Under the pieces are notes generated by a model. The model saw only the letters and a program-made list of their open reading frames with translations, did no database searches and was not told the DNA's origin. DNA of 24,723 bases, taken from NCBI GenBank assembly GCA_030374735.1, contig JASCIV010000140.1:14962-39684 (forward strand), in the 5' to 3' direction. Within the stretch, counting starts at the first letter, position 1; every line of letters starts with the position of its first letter. The DNA comes from Gracilaria caudata (Eukaryota > Rhodophyta > Florideophyceae > Gracilariales > Gracilariaceae). Positions 15,281 through 24,139 of the stretch are shown here, in pieces. Both the position numbers and the translations under genes were made by a program.

Positions 15281-16807
15281 ATGGCGCAGGTAAGGATTGG
15301 AAACTACAAGCTGGGCAAAATGCTCGGTGTTGGTAGTTTCAGTCGCGTCAAAATCGCAGAACATGAGCCCACCGGTAAGAAAGTGGCCGTTAAGATTCTC
15401 AACCGCCATAAGATCCGCGAGCAAGGTATGGAGGAGAAGCTCAAACGTGAGATAAAGATCCTCAAACTATGTATGCATCCACATATCATTCGACTGTACG
15501 AGGTCATCGAAACTTCCACCGATGTTTACGTTATCACCGAATATTCTTCGGGCGGTGAGCTCTTCGATTACATCGTCGAGCGTGGAAGACTGGCTGAGCC
15601 GGAAGCGCGTCGCTTTTTCCAGCAAATCATTTCGGGCGTCGAGTACTGCCATAAACATATGGTTGCGCATCGCGATCTCAAGCCTGAGAACTTACTCCTC
15701 GATGAACATTCAAACGTCAAGATTGCCGATTTTGGACTTAGTAACTGCATGAGAGACGGATGGTTCCTCAAAACAAGTTGCGGAAGCCCCAACTACGCAG
15801 CACCGGAAGTCATTTCGGGCAAGTTGTACGCGGGACCGGAGGTTGACATATGGAGTTGTGGAGTGATTGTTTATGCGCTGCTCTGCGGTACTCTTCCTTT
15901 TGACGACGAAAGCATTCCTTATCTGTTTCGAAAGATCAAAGGCGGTCTCTACATACTGCCAAGTTATCTGTCGGATCTCAGTAGAGACCTCATTTCCAAA
16001 ATGCTCGTCACCGATCCTTTGAAACGCATCAACATGGATGAGATTCGGAGACATCCATGGTTCTTGCAAGATCTTCCACGCTACCTAGCTGTCCCGTCTC
16101 GCATAGGCGCTCATCTGGATCATATTGATGAAGATATACTTCAAGAAGCGTTGCGAAAGACCCAGCACCCTCGCGAAAAGGTTACAAGAGCGTTGAGAAA
16201 GGGGCGAAGAAATCACTACACAGTTGCCTATCACTTAATCAAAGACGCGCAGCAGAATCTGGATACAAGCCTGGACCCTCCTGTTGTGTTAGGTGGTGCT
16301 GACCTGGAAAGCATGGACCAGGCGACGTTCAGTGGTTTTAGTGCGCATGTTCAACAAGTATTCATGAACGGGATTCCAGCAGTGCCAGAGAGTCCTATGA
16401 TAACCGACACACAGGGCAGCACAGAAATGTCAGGGAGTGCGTCGAACGGTATGGTATTGCAGACACCGCTAATGACCACACCTAATGGTTCGCTACATGC
16501 GGGGACGAGATTTGGAGAACGCGAATGGGACGTTGGCATTCGATGCACACAACGGCTACCGGCAGACGCGATGATGGAAATATACCGGGCACTTCATGCG
16601 TTGCATTGGCGGTGGAAGACCCCTCAGAGACAAAGTTTTCAAATACGAGTGCTGGTGGATAATGGCGGGCAAGAACGACCAGTGAGACTATGTCTGCAAC
16701 TGTTTAAGTCATCGTCAGGATACCAGCTGGACGTACAGCGGATCGATGGGGACTTGATTGCTTACTTTGTTGCTTGCTCGGAACTGATGAGAGAGTTGAG
16801 ACTGTAG
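15281..16807 (+). CDS. SnRK1/AMPK/SNF1 catalytic alpha subunit
   Basis: This 508-residue Ser/Thr kinase is the energy-sensing SNF1-related kinase. The kinase domain (about 7-260) has the glycine loop GVGSFSRV, ATP-binding Lys38 (VAVKIL), the catalytic loop HRDLKPENLL with Asp132, DFGLSN with Asp150, and the AMPK activation loop FLKTSCGSPNYAAPEV with the LKB1-type phosphosite Thr165. A UBA-like autoinhibitory segment follows at about 280-325 (LDHIDEDILQEALRKTQ). A linker rich in Ser/Thr/Met leads to a KA1-type domain at about 410-508 (WDVGIRCTQR...YQLDVQRIDGDLIAYFVACSEL) that binds beta and gamma subunits. The first good ATG is at 15281; the frame upstream opens only with GTG. The order kinase-UBA-KA1 and the length match the plant and animal families. 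It is convergent with the LRR gene, 86 bp apart. Confidence 0.95.
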   Translation: MAQVRIGNYKLGKMLGVGSFSRVKIAEHEPTGKKVAVKILNRHKIREQGMEEKLKREIKILKLCMHPHIIRLYEVIETSTDVYVITEYSSGGELFDYIVERGRLAEPEARRFFQQIISGVEYCHKHMVAHRDLKPENLLLDEHSNVKIADFGLSNCMRDGWFLKTSCGSPNYAAPEVISGKLYAGPEVDIWSCGVIVYALLCGTLPFDDESIPYLFRKIKGGLYILPSYLSDLSRDLISKMLVTDPLKRINMDEIRRHPWFLQDLPRYLAVPSRIGAHLDHIDEDILQEALRKTQHPREKVTRALRKGRRNHYTVAYHLIKDAQQNLDTSLDPPVVLGGADLESMDQATFSGFSAHVQQVFMNGIPAVPESPMITDTQGSTEMSGSASNGMVLQTPLMTTPNGSLHAGTRFGEREWDVGIRCTQRLPADAMMEIYRALHALHWRWKTPQRQSFQIRVLVDNGGQERPVRLCLQLFKSSSGYQLDVQRIDGDLIAYFVACSELMRELRL

Positions 16808-16893
16808 GAAATGAACAAACAGTTGGGTGGGCGTACGCACAGAATTGGCTGTAGCGTACATGACGAGTTGATTGCGGTTAGTTTACTAGGCAG

Positions 16894-17631
16894 TTACACT
16901 ATGAGCGAGCTGGTAAGGTTGGGAAACCTTCTGAACAAGGCGATGATGCAGGTGTCATCCAGACCATGGCCGCGCATGTTGGCTGAGCGCGAGGCTCTAT
17001 GTTCGGTGTAGGTTCCCAACATGCGGCACAGTTGGTCGGGTAGCGGCCTCTGCACGCCACATCCATGCAAGCCTAATCGATGTAAATATGGTACATTGCC
17101 CCAGTCAGACGGCAGTTCCGGGATGTTATTAAAGTGCAGCAAGAGCGACTCGAGCTTTGGCAGCATCAGCACGGAAGTTGGAAAGGCGCTGAGGTTGTTG
17201 TGTGAGAGGTTGAGGAAGCGCAGCTGCGTACAGTGGCGAATTTCGAGTGGAATGCGGCGGAGACGACAGTGCGAGAGGTCAAGCAACTGCAGCTCGCGCA
17301 GTTCGGAAATAGCGCTGAGGTCGTCAAGAGGAGAATTGCAACGGAGCACCTTGAGGCAGACGAAGAGCGCGGGAGACAGAGCGGCGCGCTGCTGACAGGT
17401 ACGAAGATGCGGCTCGTCGCGAAAGAGCCGTACCCCGGGCGCCGAGCGTATCCATGCGTCACGCAACGGACGCAGACGAGCTACGCGGGCGCGCACTTGC
17501 TGCGAGTGGTCGCGGTCGGGGAGCGCCGCGCAGAAGCTGAGCGCGTCGGGCAGCGACAGGCGATTGAGGATTAGTAAACGTACGTCGAGCGGCAGGTCGG
17601 GCAATTGCGGTTGCGGCTGTGAGCAAGACAT
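16894..17631 (-). CDS. F-box-like / leucine-rich-repeat protein A
   Basis: This 245-residue protein begins with a Gln/Pro-rich leader and an F-box-like stretch, LPDLPLDVRLLILNRLSLPDA (about 10-30). A linker contains LRPLRDAWIRSAP. Leucine-rich repeats follow at about 105-195 with LxxLxLSxCxLxxIP periodicity (LQLLDLSHCRLRRIP, LRFLNLSHNNLSAFP, LESLLLHFNNIPELP, LHRLGLHGCGVQ). The C-terminus ends RRFPNLTSSLIV. An F-box/LRR protein would normally recruit substrates to an SCF ubiquitin ligase, but the F-box here is weak and the role is inferred. It is head to head with a paralogue starting 410 bp away. The ATG at 17631 is the first in frame. Confidence 0.8.
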   Translation of the reverse strand: MSCSQPQPQLPDLPLDVRLLILNRLSLPDALSFCAALPDRDHSQQVRARVARLRPLRDAWIRSAPGVRLFRDEPHLRTCQQRAALSPALFVCLKVLRCNSPLDDLSAISELRELQLLDLSHCRLRRIPLEIRHCTQLRFLNLSHNNLSAFPTSVLMLPKLESLLLHFNNIPELPSDWGNVPYLHRLGLHGCGVQRPLPDQLCRMLGTYTEHRASRSANMRGHGLDDTCIIALFRRFPNLTSSLIV

Positions 17632-18041
17632 GGTTCGTTAGGCAGAAGGTATCGGCGTTGGGGAAGGGTGAAAACGCTGGAGGAGACCAGGGCGACGCCT
17701 TATGGGCGATGATGACGAAGGAGATGCGTGGCCTGCTGACGGGGCAGTGGAACTAGAACGGAGCTGGGGGATGCAACGGGATGCACTGCCGCCAGCGCAT
17801 CGCAACTTTTGGGACTTGTGCAAGGCGGGCGGGTCCATTCTGCCACCTGGGGCGCTGTCCAACGGGCGCCGCCCTATGCTGTGGAGCACGCGCACAATTG
17901 GCTGCGCAAGTGGCGGGGTGGCGCGGAGGAGGCTTGGCAGGAAAGCACCTTAGCGAGGCCCTTGGCAGTGCGCGGCACGTGCGCGATGCGCTGGCAGTGG
18001 CACGCGTCGGGTGACCCGACACGGTCGTGTCCAGCGGCGCT
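17632..18041. promoter_or_regulatory. Divergent promoter region of the LRR pair
   Basis: These 410 bp separate the ATGs of two divergent paralogues and must carry both promoters. The stretch is GC-rich and open in several frames on both strands, but none of these frames has a recognisable motif. I cannot pick out a TATA box. Confidence 0.5.
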
Positions 18042-18905
18042 ATGCAGCGCCATGCGCGGCAAAGCATGGTTGTCTCCGCAGCCGGCGCGAACCCGCCCCC
18101 CGAGCCTTTCCGCATTGCGCCCGTCGCTATGCAACCGCCTCCGCCGCAGCCACCTCCCTTCGCTCCGCCGCAACAAGCTCCCGCTACAGACCGCTTCGAC
18201 TGGAATGACCTTCCCGCTGACGTCAGGCAGGTCATTCTCTATGGCATTTCCTTGCCGAGCTTGTTGCACATGTTGCAGCCCGTTTTTCCGCGCGATGCGC
18301 CGCAGTGCGTCCATAGACGCATAACGTCGCTGAAGGACCTTTGGCATGCTTGGGTTGCTTCTCCAATAGATGTTAGAAACGTGCCGCCGTTCCGAACGCA
18401 ACGCGCCAGACGTGCTTGTTTGCCCACCCAGTTCTGTTTCTTAAGGCGGCTCGTGTTGGGTAACTCCTCGTTTCGCCACTTACCGACTGCAATTGCTGAG
18501 TTTGTTGACTTGCGCGTGCTGCATCTCGATCATAACCGTTTGCAACAACTGCCTGATTGCATTAGCACCTGCTCCAGTCTCGTGCTGTTAGATCTTTCAC
18601 ACAATCAGTTTCGCACCATTCCCCCTGTCGTATTCCGCCTATCGTCATTGAAGAACCTCAGTCTAGAACACAATCCCCTCGATACTATTCCTGTACAGAT
18701 AACCGCCATGCCAAGGCTCAACACGCTTGTTCTCAACAGCTGCCGACTCACGTTTCTGCCATCGGAGCTGCTCGACCTGGTACAACGCTCAGAAGACTTC
18801 ACATTGCAGGTCTCGAACAACAGGTTTCCTCGGCGCTACATCCTAGAGCTTACACGTTCCTTCCCCGGCCTCAGATACAAACTCGTGCACGTTATGTACG
18901 AATAG
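18042..18905 (+). CDS. F-box-like / leucine-rich-repeat protein B
   Basis: This 287-residue protein is a paralogue of the divergent gene at 16894-17631. It has a Pro/Gln-rich leader (about 15-50), an F-box-like segment FDWNDLPADVRQVILYGISLP (about 52-75), a linker with SLKDLWHAWVASP, and leucine-rich repeats at about 140-250 (LRVLHLDHNRLQQLP, LVLLDLSHNQFRTIP, LKNLSLEHNPLDTIP, LNTLVLNSCRLTFLP). It ends RSFPGLRYKLVHVMYE, matching the RRFPNLTSSLIV end of its partner. The ATG at 18042 is used because the longer frame opens with GTG. A role as a substrate receptor for a ubiquitin ligase is possible but unproven. Confidence 0.8.
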   Translation: MQRHARQSMVVSAAGANPPPEPFRIAPVAMQPPPPQPPPFAPPQQAPATDRFDWNDLPADVRQVILYGISLPSLLHMLQPVFPRDAPQCVHRRITSLKDLWHAWVASPIDVRNVPPFRTQRARRACLPTQFCFLRRLVLGNSSFRHLPTAIAEFVDLRVLHLDHNRLQQLPDCISTCSSLVLLDLSHNQFRTIPPVVFRLSSLKNLSLEHNPLDTIPVQITAMPRLNTLVLNSCRLTFLPSELLDLVQRSEDFTLQVSNNRFPRRYILELTRSFPGLRYKLVHVMYE

Positions 18906-18914
18906 CATCCTTGC

Positions 18915-18934
18915 ACAACAACCTTTTTTGTTGT
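18915..18934 (+). repeat. 3' UTR hairpin ACAACAA / TTGTTGT
   Basis: Perfect 7-nt arms (18915-18921, 18928-18934) flank a CCTTTT loop, starting 10 nt after the stop codon of LRR gene B. Confidence 0.55.
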
Positions 18935-18961
18935 CTTACTCAAAACGCCCTCAAAGTGCCC

Positions 18962-18983
18962 CACGGCGCCTCCAAGCGCCGTG
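18962..18983 (+). repeat. GC-rich hairpin CACGGCGC / GCGCCGTG
   Basis: Perfect 8-nt arms (18962-18969, 18976-18983) flank the loop CTCCAA. It is the most GC-rich stem in the window and lies 57 nt after the LRR gene B stop. It may be a 3' UTR structure; the function is unknown. Confidence 0.6.
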
Positions 18984-19241
18984 CTTCTCGTCGGACACCT
19001 CTCTCCGCAATCGACTCGCCTTAATTTTGAGTTCTCGCGATGTTTCGTGCTGACACAACTTCCCGCCGTGTCCGCCTTCGAATTTTCCATCCCTAACTCG
19101 CTTAAAGCTCTCCCACAACGCGCTCATGAATGCAACCCAGCTTATTTCTAACTCTTTCAACCATAACTTTGCATTCTCCTCTATCCGATCAGCGCGCCAA
19201 AATTGCTTACACGACCGTCCGTGAGCGTGAGCTGTGTGTAC

Positions 19242-22200
19242 ATGCCGCGGTTCGGCCTCCGTGCTGCCGACATGGCTGCGCCGACGGTACTGCCCACAAC
19301 AGGCTTTCCCTACACTGAGCCAGCCGTGTCCGCACAGACTGCCAAAACAAGCACATGCTGTGCGAGTATTCGTGGTGCTCCAGGGCGTCGCTTCTCCTCC
19401 GCGCCAAAGTCAGTAACGCGGGGCGAGCCAATCGTCAGTCATTTACGATCTTTTCTAGAAGCAGCTTCTGTGAAACCTCGTCCCGAAACCGAGTTACCGC
19501 AGTTCACTTTGGGTATGCATTTGAAGGATGGAGTTGCGAAAAGGCTCGAGTGGAAAGCGCTCGAAGCTGAGATTGCCCGTGCTGAAGCGGTTACGGCTCA
19601 GACGAAAAGCGGTTTATCCCCAAAGGCCAGGCAACGCTATTTGCTCGACCTCAAACAGTCAGTTTCGAGAGCTATGTACGACCTTCTGAAAGATGAAAGA
19701 TGTGAAGACGAGGACATGAGAAGCTGTAAGTCCTTTTTTCCTCGAGCGCCCGAAAAACATTTCGTACGTTACATTGTACTAACAACTTTTTTACACCTTC
19801 TCGTCGATCCATAGATGTAACTGATATCTTAGTTTGGTCGGATCCACAAAATGCCAGGAAGGCAATAGCCAAAGGGGTCATAACTGAATACGCATTTGAG
19901 CTCCGTGCAAAGGCTGAAGAGGGCTATCGTTATCCCGTCATTATTCTAGCTACAGAAAAGGCAGGCTTTCAGACTGATCAAGGCGTTATATCTGCAAGGA
20001 ATAGAAACTCATGTTATTTGAAGGGCGATCATATTCATTTCCTCGAAGCGTGGCGGGAAGCCGTTACTGGCGAGGCCGAGATCCTCACGGTTGTCGGGGA
20101 TTCGGCTGCCAGTATGAGGGACTCCTTAGGAGCTGTGCTGGAAGGATCTGATCATCACTGGGTTTCTACACCGATTCTAATTGTGATGTACGCCTCATGC
20201 GACTCTGCCATCACTGCAAATTTGTCCTCGGTTCGCCGCTTATGCGATGCTAACGGTATCACGCTATGCGTAGAGGGACCAGGGCTTGCCTTTCTTGCTC
20301 AGGCCGCTCGACCATCTGATCCAAACGAATGCCTCCAGCATGCAGATGTCCTCCTGACCAATCCTGGTTCTTGGTTTGGGTTCGAAGAATGCGCTTTCAC
20401 AAGTATTCATTCCAGGCACCCTTCGGCCCCCTACAGCAAGCGAGACTACGACCACAGCCAAAAAGCCACAAACCTCACATCTAGAATACAACTTGAAGAT
20501 CAAAGGCTGGAAAAAGCAGTCGCGTATGTGACCAAATTGTGGACCGTTATCTCACAGGTCGGAGTTCCAAGAATCCGAGTGAAAGTGGATGCAGTAACAC
20601 ATATCGCTGAAGCCCTGATATATCATATGAGAGACTGTCAAAGTTTGACAACCTCGTATGAAGGGGTGGGATGTGTTGTTCGCCTCTCATATGAGCTTTC
20701 AACAAGCGAGCGTGGCTTCTCGAAAATCGAGGAAGCCGGAGTCCTATCCGCCATTAACAGGAGCCTGTATAGATTTGTCTCAGTCGAGGCGAAGAAAGTT
20801 CAAGTGGTCTTGGTCGTTGTAGAGAACATTAGCATGTTGCAGTTTTCTCCACTTCGCTTGTTGAACGCTGGAACATTCTGGGTGCCGGAGGATGATGAGA
20901 TTCGAAAGTTCAGTACTGCATTGCGACAAAGAGCGGAATTCTATCGTATGTGCCGTACTGGTGCCATGGTTTTTATGGAGAGAGTGTCTCTCTGTTCTGA
21001 TGTCGAGTTTCTAGAAGACGATAACGTGACGGAAGACGTGTTGCATTGGTACGGTGCGTTTCGCATTGTCCCGGACGAATGGCAGGGGAAGTGGGTGAAC
21101 TCCTCCTCTGGGCGGCATATTGTAACTTTTCTTACCAAGATGTTGGTTTCCGAACTGAGTAACTCTTTTGCCAGCATTGTGAGATGCACTCCATCACTCC
21201 AACAACTGCTCGAAAGCTGCTCATCTGAAGGGCCTGAAAGCTCAAAGATGGTCGCAGGTAGTGGTTACGGCCGGCAAAAGACTATGAACCCATTCCACTA
21301 CATTTTGCGAGGAGGCTCGAGTACAGGAAAGAAATCTATGGATCAGAGTATTATCGATTTGCCCTTCTCCTTCTACATCCACTATGACGATGTCACCTTC
21401 AATGCTCCGTTTGTTTCAGTTGAACCAAGGGGTACATTCCCTGTGAACAGAGCTTATCGACATGCATGCACTGCTGCGGAGATTATAGTCGCTGTGCTCG
21501 AAGTGGTGTTGACGAAGTATCGAAGTCAGGGTGCCGTGGAATCACTCAATCATGATTTAGTTCAAGACTCTGTTGAGAGTGGAGAGGCACTGATTCAATC
21601 TTCTCTGAGTCCCAAATCAAACACTTACAAAGAACATGATAGTCAGCCGTCTAGAGCTAATGCAAGCTCGTTGGAAGAGTCTGAAATGACATCGACGGAT
21701 ACAACTGAGAGCAGAGTAGATGGATTCGTTTCGGCCTCGAACACGCTGCACGCAAGAAGTCCGATGCTTTCGGAGGTAGATCGCAGCCACGAGCATCGGG
21801 AAGACGTAAGCCCGCATCCCATGGGAGATAAATGTATTACGCCGAAGCAGGGAGACTCAGAGCAGGATCACAAGCAAGATTGTAACGAGTTACCGGGTGA
21901 GGGAGTAACGAATGAAGACCTCCATATCACCGAATCGCCACCTAGCTCGTTATCTGCAACACCGGCTCAACTGGGGAAAGGTTGTCAAAGTCGAATTCCT
22001 TTGCTGGGATTGCTGACTGCCGAACACCCTAGCTCGGATGCTGATTCAGAGGGTGGTGATGGAGAATACACTGAAGATGAAGATTCTTTGTTCACTGAAG
22101 AGGAAGCTAGCACTCTTACGGACGAGGGGTCAGACTATCAAGATACCGGCAGTTCAGATCACGCTAGTGAAGATGGAAGCTCCGAAAATGAAAGTTCTGA

Positions 22201-23164
22201 AGGATCGGCGGAGGAAGAATACAGTAGCAGTGAGGAAAATGAAGAAAGTGAGAAAAGTAGCTCAAGCAGCGATACCGAAAGCGAATATGAGAATTCAATC
22301 CTCGAAGACATCCGGGATTCGAAAACAGAAGCCAAAGCTGCACCTGAACTTACGAACGGCAATGTCACACGTTCTAGATGGCTTCATTCATGGTTTAGGG
22401 GTAGGTGGGTGCAGCCAACATCATCCAAGACTGACCTTAAGGCGCAAGACAGTTCACCAGAGAGGAACAGCGCTAAAACGGAGTCCTCGAGAAGAAACGC
22501 AAGCCATTTCAAGGTTCCATCTACCCGTAATTCTACACATGCTTCATATTCTGGGAGCGAAACAGGCGAAAGTGAGAGCGTCATCTCCAGTGAATCAGGG
22601 CAGAGCTCATCGACCGAATGCAGTGACGCAAATCCATCTGAAAGGTCCCTGGAAACTGATAATCCACGGAGGAGAAGCAAGGAAAAGTCAGAAGCACCGA
22701 CAGCTTCCAGGCAATGGGGATGGTGGAAGCAGAAACCAAGCACAAGTTCAGGGTCGGAAGAGGCTTCTAATTCTTTCGATGATCAAAGAAATGGACGTGC
22801 AGAGGACGCTGATGACATTTCATCTTCTTATGACAACGGCAGTGTTTTCCCAGATGCTTTTTCCATACCTTCTTCAGAGTACTCCTCTACGAGCACTCAG
22901 GAATCAGAGAGCGAAAGTGAAGGTGAGTCTATCCAAGGCTCTTCTGCAAGTTCTAATACGTCTTCGACTTCTTCAATCATTGAATCTGAAATGCGAAGGA
23001 GTTCCAGAGCTCGCGCTCCGTCGAACACTGACAAGTCCAGAAGATCCTGGTTTCCGTACTTTGGTTATTATGGCTCCTCAAGTCGCGGGAATGCAACCGA
23101 CTGCCGAGGTTTGGCTCGCGTTGAAAAAAAGCCGGGCGCATCAAATCGACGTGGGCGATACTGA
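19242..23164 (+). CDS. PDXDC1-like PLP-decarboxylase-fold pseudoenzyme with acidic tail
   Basis: The gene is spliced: exon 1 19242-19725, exon 2 19815-23164, giving 1277 residues. The joining codon (T+AT) keeps the frame. Residues 1 to about 735 resemble animal PDXDC1, a group II PLP-decarboxylase relative: ILIVMYASCDSAITANLSSVRRLCDANGITLCVEGPGLAFLAQA, then ADVLLTNPGSWFGFEECA (shown in parts), then VRLSYELS and LQFSPLRLLNAGTF. The segment aligned with the active-site NPHKW of true decarboxylases is N344-P-G-S-W348, so the Schiff-base Lys is Ser347, and HVDAA is CVEGP. It is therefore probably not a decarboxylase. Residues from about 736 are Ser/Glu/Asp-rich and disordered, with short aromatic islands near 1015-1029, 1126-1135 and 1236-1248. 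The N-terminal 50 residues are Ala/Thr/Ser-rich and could be a transit peptide. The start is the first ATG in frame; a TTG-opened extension precedes it. Function is unknown. Confidence 0.75.
19726..19814 (+). other. Spliceosomal intron, 89 bp
   Basis: The donor is GTAAGT (19726-19731) and the acceptor ends CCATAG (19814), preceded by a pyrimidine-rich stretch with TTTTTTACACCTTCTC. Removing it joins two long open frames in phase. A CTAAC sequence at 19778-19782 fits a branch point. Without splicing, the first frame would stop at 19812-19814. Confidence 0.9.
22000..23164 (+). repeat. Low-complexity Ser/Glu/Asp-coding tract
   Basis: This is the part of exon 2 that codes for the acidic tail. 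It is rich in AGT/GAA/GAG/TCT codons, so reading frames in other phases stay open for long stretches; one such frame, from 22038 to 23225, is an artefact. Runs such as SSSSDTESEYE and EEEYSSSEENEESEKSSSS are typical of CK2-phosphorylated disordered regions. Confidence 0.7.
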
Positions 23165-24139
23165 TCCCTTTGCGCTAAAGGTTGTCAAGAGTGCCTGTAA
23201 ACAGCTAAAAGTTCTTAACAGATAAGAGGTTTGTTCAAAGCGTGCACCAATTGAGTTCTTTTATAGTCGCCGCTTATATGCATAGAAAAGCTTGGTACTC
23301 AAAAGCATTCCGGACATAAAAATATCAGCGAATCGGATTAGTATTCTGGATGTTAAGGTATATTTCTCTGATCTATTAAGCGTGTAACTGTTCTCTCTCA
23401 ACGTGATGGTAAGGGTTCTTCGTCAACCTGTGACTTTTCCTCCTTTTCTGCGTCTCCGCGCCTTCTCCTGAGACAGTCGTTGTATATGAAGCGTCCTTTG
23501 CGAACGTGAAAGCTATTGCGGGACTAATGTAAGAAGATATTGGGATAAGAGCTAGCAATCTATCCCATCCCTCGCGCGGCCCCCTTGTTCAATCTGCTAT
23601 ATCTCCTGGGACTGAGGGCGAACGCAGTTTTCTTAGAAAACGATGGAGCTATACTCGCTGCTCTTCTCTTGCTCACTGAACCATTTATCAACACCTATAT
23701 TTCTCCAGGCTTGGTCTTTGTTCTTGAGAAATCCTGATCATGGACTACGAGCGAAAGAAGCCTAAACGGTGCAAAGTGGGTCGCTCAGGTGAAGATGTCT
23801 TTTCTCTCTCTCTATTTGTGGGTATCCTAGCCTAATTACGGCATAGTAAGGGGGCGCTTCTGATCAAAGAAACGCTTTCTCACGAAGATGTCTTAGATAT
23901 CAGCTAGTTCTTCACACATACAGTTTTAACTTGCGACAAAATAGTTAGGTTTACGAAACCGCTGCTCTTATAGTCAGGACACCGCCCTGAATGAAGCATC
24001 ATCGAGGTACAGAGAACACATGAGGAATGAGCAACAGAAGAATCTGCATTGCATGGTACAGACTCTTCTTACCAAACAATTTCCCACGTTTCATTCCCGA
24101 TAACTCCAATGACAGGATTCCGTCTTTAAAGGAAAATAC
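23165..24139. other. Intergenic or intronic region, no gene called
   Basis: This AT-rich 975-bp stretch follows the PDXDC1-like gene and precedes (on the - strand, follows) the alkaline phosphatase exon. It could hold an intron and small last exon of the phosphatase gene, because a splice donor lies exactly at 24143-24138 on the minus strand. Several AG acceptors are possible and I cannot choose among them; CAG at about 24048-24046 would give an intron of about 98 bp. A 60-codon minus frame at 23376-23558 is not supported. Confidence 0.5.

Larger units (their letters stand above)
18906..19241. other. Intergenic region with two hairpins
   Basis: These 336 bp lie between LRR gene B and the PDXDC1-like gene (same strand). 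They hold a 7-bp hairpin at 18915-18934 and an 8-bp GC-rich hairpin at 18962-18983. No coding frame is supported. Confidence 0.6.

Noticed and set aside
14576..15424. A 282-codon minus-strand frame
   Set aside because: It runs through the GC-rich SnRK1 promoter and over the kinase start on the opposite strand, and shows no recognisable domain.
17753..18401. Several overlapping long frames between and over the LRR pair
   Set aside because: Gly/Cys/Ala-rich by-products of GC-rich sequence, with no motif; the LRR frames explain the region better.
22038..23225. A 395-codon + strand frame overlapping the PDXDC1-like tail
   Set aside because: It is the out-of-phase reading of a Ser/Glu repeat-like tract; its composition (Lys/Arg/Met-rich) is what frame-shifted AGT/GAA codons give, and it has no motif.
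23376..23558. A 60-codon minus frame as a possible last exon of the phosphatase gene
   Set aside because: No matching acceptor and phase could be shown, and the intron would be far longer than the one confirmed in this window.
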